The notes: generated by a model from the letters alone, not told the origin. A DNA stretch of 64,000 nucleotides from Muscardinus avellanarius (GCA_963383645.1 OY726559.1:119187405-119251404); one strand, 5' to 3'. Counted from the stretch's first letter, positions 22,690-34,004 are shown. A program made the numbers and translations.

Positions 22690-23285
22690 AGGTGGGGGCT
22701 GGGGTGGAGAAAAGGAGGAGAGGAGAGGGAAGGAGGATGTTAGAGAGAGAGGGCAGAAGGCTGGGAGGTCCTGTTGGTGAGTGACAAAATGAAGAAAGTT
22801 TGGAGGAAAAAGAGGAGTTGAGGGAAGACAAGGATGGAGGAAGGAAGAATCAAAGGAAGAAAGATGGAAAGACCTAGAAGGAAATGTAGCGCGGAGGATA
22901 AGAGGAGGAGGGCAAGGGAACGCAAAGCACTGAAAAGGGAAAAGGTCGAGGTGTGGGGAAGAGGAGAGAGGGAGGACAGAGGGAGAAGAGCAGGCAGGGA
23001 GGAAACTAGGCAGTGCCTGAACTCATGCTGAGACCTTTCCCATCGAGGGCCATCAGATGCTGGCTACATAAGCAGCAGCTGCCCCTCAGCGCTAGCACTG
23101 AGGACCCGACAATTGGCCCAGCCCAGCCAGGAGGCCCCAGCAGCTCCAGCTTGTGGTGCTCAGGGACTTGGTCCAGCGCCCCATGCTCCAGCCATATCCG
23201 GAGGCTCCTCCACCTGTGATGGGTGATTTTCCCATCCTTCCCCTTCCCGCCTCGATGACTGTTGGGGTTTGGCTTTCTGTTACTG
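22690..23285. repeat. GA-rich low-complexity tract, then unassigned sequence
   Basis: From about 22690 to 23010 the plus strand is strongly purine-biased ('gaaaaggaggagaggagagg', 'agagagggaggacagagg'). The open frames across it are compositional. From 23010 to 23285 nothing was recognised. Confidence 0.75.
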
Positions 23286-23520
23286 GGTTTGTACTTTTAG
23301 TTACTGACTGATCTCACTTTGCATAATGTTTCCCAATTCCATCCATTTCCGTGTAATGATGTAATTTTGTTCTTCTTCATGGCTGAGTAAAATTGTATTG
23401 TATACAATGAAATCCATTAATCTGTTCTGCAATCCATTCATCTGTTGATTGACATCTTTGCTGGTTCCATACTTTGGCATTTGTGAGTTGTGTGGCTATT
23501 AACAAAGAATTCAGCACTTA
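23285..23520 (-). mobile_element. L1 fragment spanning the ORF2 end
   Basis: Antisense late ORF2 text: 'gatctcactttgcataatgt', 'ttcatggctgagtaaaattg', 'catctgttgattgacatctt' and 'gctggttccatactttggc'. Confidence 0.85.
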
Positions 23521-24320
23521 TTCTAATACAAGAATTCTGCATTACGTAGTTTGTAATCTGTTTTGCATGGCACTTTCTTTTACAAATGACAGATTCATAA
23601 AAATTAGGAAAAAAATATGGTATAAAATGGAAAAAGCAGCACAAGAACGTAGAAATATGTATTTCTAAAATTTCTGTGATAAATTATTTGTATGTGAATC
23701 ACAATAAAAATATTGGGATATATCTATTTATAGTTTTATCAGATGTCCATTTCTATCATGTATGCTCTTTTGCAATAATAAATATTGAATGAGTAAAAAT
23801 GAGCCAATAACAGAAGGGATATGCAAAAAATTTTCTCCTTGTTTTACAACTTAGAAAACTTTGAGCAACTCAATAACAACAGTCCCCAGAGTTGTGAGAC
23901 TTCCATTTGGTTTAGACTGAGCATGTCACCTGTGTTTAGATCCCAGGGATATTCACTTACTGAAAATAAAATATTTTCTTTGGAATAGGAACTGAAATTT
24001 AGTCCAGAAAGGGCTCACTATATGATAAGTTGGGGTTGCATAGGCAGCATAGAGTGTAAGTGGGATTATTTTCAGGAATCCAAAGCAGGATTGAGAGCAT
24101 TATTTTGAAGTGGGGGTTTCCTCCTTTATTGTCATATTGTCTCTTTCTTCTAGAATATATTTTGTAATACAAAGGTTATTTGAGAGGGAAGGTGATTTTC
24201 TACATTTAATTAAAACTTGCAAGAATACTTTTAGTCACTCAAGTTCTGTGGCTACTGGTGTGTGTGGGTGGGGGGGGGGGTGTGCGCGCGCGCACAGGTG
24301 TGTGCTAATGAGGATATTTC
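23521..24320. other. AT-rich unassigned sequence with a G-run
   Basis: No gene or family was recognised. At 24264-24300 a run of nine or more G is followed by alternating 'tgtgcgcgcgcgcac', which has Z-DNA-type composition. Confidence 0.5.
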
Positions 24321-24505
24321 TGTGAGCTATATTTCCAATCCTATTTTTTATCTTTTAAAACTGGGTCTCACTATTTTACTCACTATGTTGCTGAGGACCT
24401 TGATAACTTGCTGAGGCTGTCCTCAAACCTGTGACCTCCTGTATCAGCCTTCCAAATGTTAGGATTATACATGTGAATAACCATGCCCATCTTTGTCGCT
24501 GCTCA
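24320..24505 (-). mobile_element. Antisense B1-type SINE
   Basis: 'aaactgggtctcactatttt', 'ttgctgaggctgtcctcaaa' and 'aggattatacatgtgaataa' read as the reverse complement of the B1 head region. Confidence 0.75.
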
Positions 24506-24509
24506 TTGA

Positions 24510-24650
24510 TTTTTTTTAAAATTTTTATTGGTGCATTATATTCATATATCATAATGGGGTAAAAAAACTTGTGTGTACATACATGTACACATCACTGGTT
24601 TAATCTCTACCCAATTCTCACCCCATTCCCTCCCCGTCCCTCATATCTTT
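24510..24650 (-). mobile_element. L1 3' end
   Basis: Antisense 3' terminus: 'tttttattggtgcattatat', 'aacttgtgtgtacatacatg', 'cccattccctccccgtccct'. It is severely 5'-truncated. The sequence from 24650 to 25270 is unassigned. Confidence 0.85.
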
Positions 24651-25272
24651 GTGAACTTTGTCCAAAAATCATGATTTTGAATCTTGTTAATTAGTATGTG
24701 CCTGAATCCTTTCATACCAAACAGGCAATAAAAAGTAGGCTGGTGGTGTAAGTGAGATTGAGGAAAAGTGTTGAAACCCCTGGAGAAAAGAAGGAAAACT
24801 TAAAATGACATCCGATAGGAGCTGTTCTTTGTCATGTTCTGTGTCCGTGAATTGACCCTAAGCAGCCATCTTTTTCAGGAATAAGCCAGAGAGGATAGCA
24901 CAAATGGCAGTCTCAGAAGTCTTGAGAGCAGGTGTCCATTGGTGGCTGTAAAACTGGCTTTCATCTGAGGAGACTCTCCTCTAAATTCTATGCATGGGCT
25001 TTTAGAATGCATATGAGATTTTGGCAAAACTCTAGTCTAACTATGGTATCTAAGTAACATTTTCCCAAAAATTATAGACTAAAGAAATTCTGGAGCAAAG
25101 TTCACATGGCCATTCAGTCTAACTGTGAAGGCAAGAAACCATGGTGGTATAAATAAGTCCAAAGGCCATTGAGCTAAAAATGTGGAGGACTGTAAAGTTT
25201 GCATGTTTTGTAAGTGATTTTTTTTTCATAGGAATTTTGTCAGTAATTGCTAAAAATTGCAAGTTTTACAAA

Positions 25273-25487
25273 TTTTATTATTGGCCAGGCATGGTGGCAC
25301 AAGCTTGTTATCCCAGCGCTTGGGAGGCGGAGTTAGGAGGATCACGCTGGTTCGAAGCCAGCCTTCCTGGCTTAAGAGACTCTGTTTCCAAATAAAAATT
25401 ATAAAATAGGTCTGGGAGTGTAACCGGAGGTAGAAGGGTGTCCAGGAAACCCAGTACCACCAAAAAAAAAAAAAAATAGTATTGGCA
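25273..25487 (+). mobile_element. B1-dID SINE, young subtype
   Basis: 'ggccaggcatggtggcacaa', 'cgctggttcgaagccagcct', 'tcctggcttaagagactctg' and 'aggtctgggagtgtaaccgg' ... 'cccagtaccacc', followed by an A tail. Confidence 0.9.
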
Positions 25488-25800
25488 AAAATAATATTTT
25501 AATAACAGTACATTAGATGACAGAATCTAAAATCAAATTACATGATACTATACAATTTTTGTACAGTAGGTGAGAAATCTATAGTATGGAAGAATAGAGG
25601 CAAAGAGATACAAAGGAATAAGTAGAAGGGTATGAGGGCAAATAATATTTTTAATAGTAAACCCACAAGTAGAAGACCTATAATTGTACATGCTTAATTT
25701 ATCCAAATTTAACTTTAGGCAACTGCAATGCAAACATAAAACCTAATCAGAATTTTTTAGTATTTAGGGTAAATCACAATAAGCTATATTAAGAACCAGG

Positions 25801-26485
25801 CAAGGCCGGTGCCGGGGCCTCCAAGGCTGGGATCGGAGCCTGCCGAGGGGTGAGGCCAGTGCCAGGGCCAGCGAAAGTGGAATCGGAGCCTGCCATTAGG
25901 CAAGGCTGGTGTAAGAGCCTTTGAGGCCAGGATCAGAGACTGCCGAGGGGTTAGGCCAGTGCCAGGGCCAGCAAGGCCAGGACCGGGGCCTCCTCTGAGG
26001 CAAGGCCGGTGCGAAGGCCTCTGAGGACAGGATCGGAGCCTTCTGAGGAGATAAGCCAGTGCCGGGACCAGCCTGGCCAGGATTAGGGCCCACTGTGAGG
26101 CAAGGACAGAGCTGAGGCCTCCGAAGCCGGGATGGGACTTTGCCGAGCGGTGAGACAGGAGACTGGGCCAGCGTGACAGGATTGAAGCCTGATGTGAGAC
26201 AAGGCTGGTTTTGGGTCCTCTGAGGCCGGGAAAGGAGCCAACCGAGGGGTGAAGCTGATTACAGGGCCAGCGAGTTCAGGATTGGAGCCTGCCATGAGGT
26301 AAGGCTGGTGCTGGGGCCTCTCAAGAAGGGATCGGAGCCTCCCAAGTGGTGAGGACAGAGCCGGGGTCAGCAGGTTAGGGATTGGGGTCTGCCATGAGGC
26401 AAGGTCATTGCTGTAGCCAGCGAGGCCCAGATCAGAGTTTACCAGGCGGCAAGGCTGGCTGCAGGGCCTTCAGGAGCAGAAACGG
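25801..26485. repeat. GC-rich minisatellite, 100-bp period built of two 50-bp monomers
   Basis: Type-1 units start 'caaggc(c/t)ggtg' at 25801, 25901, 26001, 26101, 26200, 26300 and 26400, with a last one at 26450. Type-2 units start 'tgaggccagtgccaggg' or a variant at 25851, 25951, 26051, 26151, 26250 and 26350. Both types share 'gatcggagcctgcc'-like cores and are clearly diverged copies of one 50-bp ancestor. The period of 100 is not a multiple of three, so the array cannot encode a regular peptide repeat even though minus-strand frames stay open in places. Confidence 0.95.
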
Positions 26486-26509
26486 AACTTGCAATATGGC
26501 ATACACAGA

Positions 26510-26903
26510 GAAACATCACAGAAAATAGAATATCAGATGCTTTCTCTACTATGCAAAAATTAGAAAGAAATGGGTAATGGGAGGAGAACTAAGTGAAGAA
26601 AGGACCACATGGAAGAGCAATCAAGGTGACCAATCAGAGGGGATGGGATTGGGGAAGACGGAATCTCTTTAAAACGCATGATGTACGTAAACAAATGTAT
26701 CAAAGTTAATCACCAAATGAAGCTTGGGATCAAGAGAGGGGGAGGGAATGGGACAGGGTCGGGATAAGGGCTAATTGGATGAAATATGCTTGTATACCCT
26801 CACAAGTCTTGTATTTCACTGTGATGTTTGACTACAATGCACCAATAAAAATTTATTTAAAATAGAAAAAAATAAATATCAAAGCAAAAATAAAATAAAA
26901 TAA
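26510..26903 (+). mobile_element. L1-derived 3' part of the composite element
   Basis: Sense text 'aatatcagatgctttctct', 'caaagttaatcaccaaatga', 'ggggagggaatgggacaggg' and 'gactacaatgcaccaataaa' matches the L1 3' UTR elsewhere in this window, and ends in an A/T-rich tail (AAAATAAAT-type). It starts at the end of ORF2, and the VNTR replaces everything upstream. Confidence 0.85.
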
Positions 26904-27049
26904 ATTAAGAACCTAGGTTTTTTTATTTTTATTTTTTTAGTTCTTGGGAATAATGACTAAGGTCATAGTTCTCAACAGCCAGAAAATGTTGCTGCTATGA
27001 TCAATCCAAGGGATGGGTGCGACTAGAATACAAAATACATTTTTACTGT

Positions 27050-27300
27050 GTTTTATTTTTTAATTTTATTTGTGCATTGCATCATATATCTTAATGGAAT
27101 AGAAGATGGGAAAGGCCTCCATGTACACATCACTCATTTGAACCTTTCCCAATTACCATCACATTCCCTCCCACCTTCTTCCTTCTCATGTTTAGCTACT
27201 TATTGACTTTTCTAGGTTTGTGTATGTATCATATATAAATTAGGAAATCTCCCTATTTCCTTCTTCCATTCCGGCATCGTTTGTTGATCTATATTTTCTC
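27050..27300 (-). mobile_element. L1 3' UTR fragment
   Basis: Antisense 'tttgtgcattgcatcatata', 'ttaatggaatagaagatggg' and 'cacatcactcatttgaacc'. It is diverged and 5'-truncated. The 27300-27640 stretch is AT-rich and unassigned. Confidence 0.75.
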
Positions 27301-27644
27301 CTTCTTCATGTAGTTTTGGGAGTGATTTCTTCCATAAGAATTTTGACAGTAAAGATGCAGTTATTTCACAGATATTGGAAAATTGTAAAAGCTGTAAAAA
27401 ACATTCTGAAATATGTTTATTTTGAAGTGAAATATATTTTATTAAAAATAATATTAGTGACTATCATTTGTGCAATAATTTCCCTATGCAATAATTATGT
27501 TATTATTACAGAGTAGTCATTCAAAAATAAGACATCAATAAGACTCCGTAGCCTAAACATTAGTAATAAGGTGTATTTAATAACTTGGTTTCATTCACAT
27601 GCACACACAAAAACACACAAACACATTTGTATATAGTATCACAC

Positions 27645-27800
27645 AAAGAAGTTGAGCATCTCTAATCTGAACTGAAAAATGCTCCAAAACCCAAATATTT
27701 CAAAGGCCACATGATGTCACAAGGGAAACTGCATTGTGTATTTTACAGGACACCTTGCTCTCACTGTACTTCAGTTAATGTGACCAAAATGTTTTCATTA
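27645..27800. mobile_element. MER2-like DNA transposon fragment
   Basis: 'agttgagcatctctaatctg', 'aaatgctccaaaacccaaat' and 'catgatgtcacaagggaaa' resemble one end of the non-autonomous Tigger-type element MER2. The match is from memory of the family and covers one end only. Confidence 0.5.
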
Positions 27801-27829
27801 CTTGGGTGATAAGAAACCAAAAGCTGGTT

Positions 27830-28157
27830 TCTTGAAAAAATTAACAAGATTGATAAATACTAGCCAACCTAAATAAAAAAAAGAATGAACTCAAATTATG
27901 AAGATAAGAGATGAAAAAGGAGAAATTACTATTGATAGTGTAGAAATCCAGAGGATTATCAGAAACTACTTTGAAAAACTATACTCCAACAAAATGGAAA
28001 ATCTGGAGGAAATCGACAACTTCCTAGATAAATACAACCTTCCTAAACTGAGTCAAGAAGAGATAGAACACGTAAACCAACCAATAACAATCAAAGAGAC
28101 TGAAACAGCAATAAAGAGCTTACCATCAAAGAAAAGACCAGGACCAGATGGCTCTGC
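27830..28157 (+). mobile_element. L1 ORF2 internal fragment
   Basis: Sense ORF2 sequence upstream of the reverse-transcriptase core: the frame 27898-28157 contains DSVEIQRIIRNYFEKLY and ends at the conserved KKRPGPDG, where the L1 match stops abruptly ('ggaccagatggctctgctct'). The truncation is on both sides. Confidence 0.85.
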
Positions 28158-30035
28158 TCTGGATCCCTGGAGAGCTAGGTGGACATGACTCTGATGTCCC
28201 TGCTAGGTGGACATGACTCTGATGTCTCTTTTCCTATAAGATGGCAAAGAGCATTTTCTTCTTTTTTTTAATTGTTGCAGACCATGTGACTTGGCGCATG
28301 GGCCGGTCCCTGCAGAGGGATTTCTAGGACCTGGCCATACAGTGTAAAGTGACTGGGAAGCTAACTGTAAGCTGGGATCTCAGTGGCTCCTCCAGACCCA
28401 CTGCATCACTTTGCTCATCCTCTGCAATGTCCCCCACCATGATTCTGGTTTCAGGCTTCAGGCTTCAGGCTTCAGGCTTCAGGCTTCTGGCTTCTGGCTT
28501 CTGGCTTCTGGCTTGTTGCAAGACTTTCACTCCTGCCTCATGCCATCGGGAGGCTTTAATAATCTTTCCGAATCAGTTTAATTTTCAACTGTAGATGAAA
28601 TCCTTAAGGGCTCTGCACTGCACTCTAGCCTTGTTACTCTTGCCCTCCAGGAGCCACACAAGAAGCAAAGCCACCAGAAGTCTCTACATAGGAGGGAGGG
28701 AGGGTCCATCCCCTTTTGCTCAGTTGCCCATCTGCTCTGGAACCTCTGAGCCCCATCCCTCCAAGCCTGATGGAGGTCTGCAGAACTGGCCAGAGATGCA
28801 TCCTGGGATAGCAGGCAGAATAAGCAAAAGGACTTCCCGTCAGTGTCAACTACCATCAGCAGAGGTCACTGGCCCAGCACTGAGTAAAACACATGCGAGA
28901 CTGCATAGGAGACTGAGACACTGCCTCTTAACAGACTTGGTGACACTGTACCTGCCACAGCATAGTTCTCACCTTAGCAGCCAGCTGTCCTCAGATGGTC
29001 AACTCGGGAAGTTGGACTGCTCCTACCAAGCTGCTGTGTGGTCCCAACACTGGAGCTCCTCAGGCAGGTCTACACGCACACCACTGTGCAGCAGTCCCCT
29101 GCTGGACAATACAGAGGCTGGGAAAGACCACTCAGAGAGCCAAACCAACCCAGGCCAGCTCCACCAGGCACAGCTACGCTGGCCTTCAGCCTGCACCTTC
29201 ATGCCTGTGCTCTTCATGTCCATGGGTGAGCATGGTGACTAATTCAGGGCCTCTCATCCTTAGCCTAGCACATTCTGTTATCTTTCTTGCGTGTTCTCCA
29301 GTGTGTACTGACCCCATTAAATATGCTGTCCTGTTTTGTCATATTTCTTCCTTCAAAAGTACCGAGAACTGAAGGCCACCATAGCCTATAGCAAACCATG
29401 CATACAGCAGCCGGTGCTTGTTTATAATTGACACTGGCCAGACCCCAGCTGTACTGAAGCTGCATCTGCATCTACACAGTGCTCAGAGGATGTGGGTATG
29501 GGTGTATAAATATGTGACAGAGATATATTTACATTGCTGAAGCCATAGGTCCAGTCCACCATGACTCGTGGCCAGGGTGGGTGAGAGGAAAGAAAACAGT
29601 CTTTTGGGTGGCTATGAAAACAAAATGTATACAAAGAAATGGTTTTGTCTGTCTCCCTTATTTCCCTTTTCTACACCAGTCCCTGGAACAAGTATATGAG
29701 AATAAGAAAAACTGTCATAAAGATACTCGTAGGTTAACTTCTGAAGTCTACGTTTAAATGATTACTATTTATCTCCATATTATTTTGTAAAAGACCCCAG
29801 TCTAAAAATGTGAGAAGAGCTTCATAAGGGTGTTGTGCCTTGACGCCAGCTGTGGAAATTGCAGTACCTACTTTCTGGGCCACAGTATCAAGAGCTTTAG
29901 TTGGTGTGGGATCCCAGAACCTGCATCTCCCTTTTCATCCCGCCAGGTGATTCTCATGCAGACTGCAGTCTATAAAACATTCATTTTTCAATATCATTGC
30001 ATCAGGACAATAAATTCATTGGCAATTGTGAATTA
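28158..30035. other. Unassigned sequence with short tandem repeats
   Basis: A near-perfect duplication of about 28 bp lies at 28168-28225 ('gctaggtggacatgactctg' twice). A plus-strand frame of 215 codons (28595-29242) is open, but has no recognised domain and no supporting splice or polyadenylation context. The region is not typical of the interspersed repeats elsewhere in the window. Confidence 0.45.
28447..28516. repeat. Heptamer microsatellite (CAGGCTT/CTGGCTT)n
   Basis: About four to five tandem heptamers of 'caggctt' change to about four 'ctggctt' units, showing that two variant blocks expanded separately. Confidence 0.95.
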
Positions 30036-30360
30036 AGGACAAAGGTAAAAAATTCAGATGCTTTCTCTAAAAGGAAGCTAATGAGAAAAAAGGTCATAGA
30101 AGTACTCTAGACTAAGATGGAGAATTCAAAAATAGCAAATAAAATGACCTAAGAGAGGAATGGGAGGAAGAGGGAAATTCCCTAAGGTTCATGATGTACC
30201 TTCATGAACATATTAATCAGTAAGCTAAAAATAAGAAGGGAGGGGGACAGAATGGGTTGGGAATTGGAAAAGTGCTCAGTGAGTGAAGTATACATGTATG
30301 CCTCTATCATCTTGTATCCCATAAAGATGTATGACTAAATGGACCAAGAAAAATAAAAAA
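30036..30360 (+). mobile_element. L1 3' UTR fragment
   Basis: Sense 'aattcagatgctttctctaa', 'gaatgggttgggaattgg' and 'tgcctctatcatcttgtatc', with an A-rich end. Confidence 0.85.
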
Positions 30361-30384
30361 TATTACTGTGTGTGTATGTGTGTA

Positions 30385-30521
30385 ATGGGGATTAAACACA
30401 GGGTGTTCTATCACTGAGCTATACATTCAGCTCTATTTTGTTTTTGAAACAAGAATGAGGAGGAGGCTCAAATGTAGAACCCTCCTGGGTTCAACCTGAA
30501 ATACTGTGGAAGCCCATGCAC

Positions 30522-30556
<35 letters not shown>
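30385..30556. repeat. Two dID remnants and a (CA)n tract
   Basis: An antisense dID piece (30385-30437, 'ggggattaaacacagggtgt') and a sense dID piece (about 30466-30520, 'cctcctgggttcaacctgaa') precede (CA)n at 30524-30555. Confidence 0.7.
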
Positions 30557-30557
<1 letters not shown>

Positions 30558-32004
30558 TCTTATAATGATAAACACTAGCCGTACAGCCTTTTATAATAAC
30601 AAAACACAAAACACCCACATCACACAAACATGGAGATAGAACTGTAATACATATAATATACTAAATATGGCAAATATAGCCTGAGAGATATAGGGGAGCT
30701 GATAATAAAATACAAATATTTATGCTCTTAAACATCAAATTAATCATGGCAATCAATCATTATAAGGAAACTTAAAAACCCATGAGTCCATAGGAATAAA
30801 AATATTTTAATAAAATTAATATTAATTTAGAACTAAAACTTATACACAGTGAATGCCCCCCTTATTTTTTTACAACAAAAATAGCAAATATGAAGGATAC
30901 ACATTATATTGCAAGAACTGGAGAATTTCCAGGGTAAGCATGAAGATAGTTATTTACATTAGGAGGGATAAATGAAAGGTAAACATTTTTAAAGAAACAT
31001 AGTTTGATCAAACAAAAACATTACTTTTACCAATAAAGTTTTCGCCAGATGATGGAATCTGCAATATCTCTTACTTCCTGCAGTTTGGGGTTGAGAGAGG
31101 GAAAGAAAACAAATGAGATTCTTAGTCAGGTCCTGGTGAGAGCTGCACTGGAGATAGTGCTCAATGGTGACAGGCCAGCACCACCTGAACTCCTGTGGGA
31201 GGGTGAGCTAAAAGGCCTGGCTGGCCAATGGGAAAGGTGACATCTACGAGTGAGAGGCAAACCTCCTGAACTTATAGTCCATGATCTGCTCCACGATACA
31301 GGGCCCAGTACAGCCCCACCCTGAAGCTGGTAACATCAGCCACTTTCCTGTTGATACCTATATCTTGATGAAAGTGAGGGATTATTATATACATATATAT
31401 GAAAATATAACACATGACATACATGATATAATATATATATATGCCATATATAATACACAAACACACATTCACATACACTTTACTGATGCTCTGTAGTCTC
31501 ACATCATAACATAGTTCAGAGTGACAGGGACACACATGGGCACAACACTTGGTGAACTTCCCATGGGTGCTCTTCCCATTCTCCACCAGTCCTCATACGT
31601 GATACTGAGATGGGCTTTGTTAATTTCACATATATACATAATATCAATGGCAGTGTTTCCTTCATTCATTTTTTTCTACAACCCCCCCCACTATACCTAC
31701 TCCATCTAGTCACTGAGGTTTCTCCTCTATGGTCTAAAGTTCCTCTTAAAAGCCCACCAAGTGCCCTGTGCATTTATGTCACTAGCAACATAATTAGGAG
31801 GCAAGGCTAGAATGTACCAATAAAAGAATAACAAAAAGTAAAAGCAAAAATTAATAAAGACCCTCTTATAAACGAGTCACTCCTTAGCTTCTGAATATTA
31901 AAGAAAACATAAGACCCTCATCTTCTGTGTCTGGTATTCGAGTATGGGCTTTTCCTGCTTCTCAGGAAGAGATATGCTTAGCATCAGTGTTGCACATCCA
32001 GAGA
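30557..32004. other. AT-rich unassigned sequence
   Basis: No gene, RNA or interspersed repeat was recognised. An alternating AT tract lies at about 31385-31455. Confidence 0.5.
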
Positions 32005-32460
32005 CTGATTGCTACAGCCGAGCATGGTAGAGAACACTCTCAGCAACTTAATGAGACTCTCAGCAACCTACCAAGACACTACCTCAAATACAAATACTGT
32101 AAAGGGATCTGAGTATAGCTCAGAAGTAGAATGTCACTGTCTTCAATCAGAAAGAGGAAGGAAAGGAAAGGAAAGAATTGACTGCTTATAGCAAGTAGAG
32201 GACCCATTGCAGAAACAGCCCCTCTAGGGACAGGATGCCCAGGCTCTGGTGGGAGTGGGTGGGCAATGGGAAGCACCCTGCACAGAGCCAGCAGGGACCT
32301 CAGACAACACCCAAGCCCAGTTCCACCTTTTACAAAGGAGGAGACAGTGAAACCACAGGTTGGTTTAAAAAGGGAAAGGGCTGAGAGAATAACTCAGAGG
32401 AAGAATGCACCTAGGTTCAATCCCTAGTACACAAAACATAAACAGGAATAAAGGAAGGAA
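32005..32460 (+). mobile_element. Two sense SINE pieces
   Basis: A B1-dID copy without its first part lies at about 32010-32175 ('agcaacttaatgagactctc', 'gggatctgagtatagctcag'). A solitary dID tail lies at 32375-32440 ('agggctgagagaataactca', 'cctaggttcaatccctagta'). Confidence 0.75.
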
Positions 32461-32797
32461 AGATTACATTCTAAATGTGTAAGGGAAGGAGGTTCTTGTT
32501 TCTGTATACTGAACTTTAATATAGTTATAACATTTCATTTCATCTTGAATTCAAAACAGTTTGAACCCAAGTGCTTCAAGTACAGAGGCTGCTGCCTAAT
32601 CCATTTATCATCTACAAGGTGTGGGTTTTTAAAAATTTTTCCTGCTATACATACTTTCTTGTGAAAGGAATATAAATTTTATCAATAACTGTTGGAGGCA
32701 TAGCTTTCTCTATGGAGTGAACCACGTATCTGGGGCAATTCCATGTTGATAATCTGAGGTCACAGTAGACAATGTTCATTTCATTTTAAGCTGTATG

Positions 32798-33167
32798 CTA
32801 TATAAGTGAGGATCTCAGGTGTGCCTTCAAGGCATTCATCTTTAACCTCTCCCAGGTACCTACTGCATGGCAGCAGCCCAGGGAATCTAGTGGCAGGACC
32901 AGAAGTGATTTACACCAGCTGTTGCAGAGGATAAATGGTGAAGGGAAAAATGGTAGAAGAATGAGCCACAATCTTACGAGGGTTAAAGAGTAAATGCACC
33001 AAGGAGCCATGCATGCAGTGACCACTGTACCTGAGGCTGGAAGGCCAGGGAGCCTGCAAGCTACTTTCCACTTGTGGAGTGGTCTCTTTCTTTTGAATAT
33101 TGTGTTTCCCCCACTTGGGGCATCATTAGCACCATTACCTCCTCCAACTTCCTTACACAAATCCTCC
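32798..33167 (-). CDS. Candidate 3'-terminal NBPF6-like exon (tentative)
   Basis: A pyrimidine-rich acceptor (ctgttctgtctccag) precedes a minus-strand frame that runs to a stop at 32798. Its first part includes NTIFKRKRPLHKWKVACRLP, which resembles the basic K-W-x2-A-x-R segment I recall near the C-terminus of NBPF4/NBPF6. The rest (hydrophobic, 'WLILLPFFPSPF') does not resemble it, and a GTACAG donor after the basic segment could end the exon earlier. The exon needs an upstream exon ending in phase 2, and none was found between here and the coiled-coil exon at 33790, so linkage is unproven. The 33168-33500 interval is unassigned. Confidence 0.3.
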
Positions 33168-33504
33168 CTGGAGACAGAACAGCCCCTCCCAAACTCCACT
33201 CAAGCCTCAGGTGTCTTCCAGTTTTCAGAAACTTGTCAGTAAGGGAAGCTATAAGGCTGGGAGCTTCTGTTTCCTCAAGGTACAGTCTGCTCACCAGTAT
33301 CAGCATTCACTTAGGGCACCCAGGGTGACTGAGAAATCCTCTTGGGCTGAAGGGTAAAATATGTACAGTCAACAAAAATCTTTGTTACTGAAATTGGCAG
33401 AGAGAGGAAATGACCTGGGAGTGGAAAGGATAGGAAGGGACCAATGGTGCAAGGATCCACTCAAGGACTTTTTGGCAGTCACCACTGTCTTTTCAAATGT
33501 CTGT

Positions 33505-33660
33505 CAGAGCTGGGCGTGGTGGCACACGCTTGTAATCCCAGCATTTGGAGGCTGAGACTGGAGGATCATGGTTTGCGGACAGTTTCAGCTACTTGGTTAG
33601 GCCCTCTGCAACTTAGCGAGACTCTGTTTCAAAATAAAGAATAAAAAAATAGGGCAGGAG
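33505..33660 (+). mobile_element. B1 head SINE
   Basis: 'agctgggcgtggtggcacac', 'gcttgtaatcccagcatttg' and 'agcgagactctgtttcaaaa' are present. The dID part is reduced to 'aatagggcagg'. A direct repeat 'agactaaaaaatagggcagg' at its end suggests local slippage. Confidence 0.85.
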
Positions 33661-33789
33661 GAGTAAAGACTAAAAAATAGGGCAGGTGATGTGGAGACCA
33701 GGAGAGTGGGTAAATGCTACTGGTGGAACCTTCCATGAGTCAGGGACCCTGGAGCAGTTCAGTATAATCAAGACCTGTGGGCACCTCAC

Positions 33790-34004
33790 CTGTGCTGCGC
33801 TTTGGCATGAGGCCCTCTGCCAGCCGGCATGACTCTGCCAGTTGTTCTTGATGGCCCTGCTGCTGGGGGCTTTCAGAGTCTTCCTGGGTGAGGACGTCTT
33901 TAAGATGCTTATGGAGGAAGAAGGAAGCATCTCTCCCTTCCTCTAGCTTCTGCCAGGGCAAATTCAACTCTTGAGCCTGATGCTGGACCAGGATATCAGG
34001 TTCC
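33790..34004 (-). CDS. NBPF: NBPF-like coiled-coil exon, 215 nt (downstream unit, second)
   Basis: The acceptor is 'cttctcttgaaccatag' and the donor is CACAG/GTGAGGTGCC. The frame contains EGRDASFFLHKHLKDVLTQE and HQEQLAESCRLAEGLM. It is the last exon that can be placed with confidence; it ends in phase 1 and needs a further downstream exon. Confidence 0.92.

Larger units (their letters stand above)
25798..26913 (+). mobile_element. Putative composite retrotransposon: VNTR joined to an L1 3' end
   Basis: The block consists of a GC-rich 100-bp-period minisatellite, a short linker, an L1 3' end and an A-rich tail. The 10-base sequence ATTAAGAACC occurs immediately before it (25788-25797) and immediately after the tail (26904-26913). 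With one gap the match extends to ATTAAGAACC(T)AGG, which leaves the inserted block starting exactly at the first repeat unit. The site TT/AAGA resembles an L1 endonuclease target. The simplest reading is one insertion event mobilised by L1. An L1 with a monomeric 5' UTR and a large internal deletion is an alternative. Confidence 0.6.

Noticed and set aside
25896..26295. Pro/Ala-rich minus-strand frames with an apparent peptide repeat
   Set aside because: They are translations of the minisatellite. Its 100-bp period changes frame at each unit, so no regular protein repeat can be encoded.
25801..26485. Regularly spaced repeats resembling a CRISPR array
   Set aside because: Units abut with no unique spacers, repeats are diverged, and the context is a mammalian genome.
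28595..29242. Plus-strand open frame of 215 codons starting MKSLRALHC
   Set aside because: The start looks signal-peptide-like, but the rest is low in hydrophobic pattern, matches no known family, and overlaps equally long frames on both strands, as expected in GC-richer noncoding DNA.
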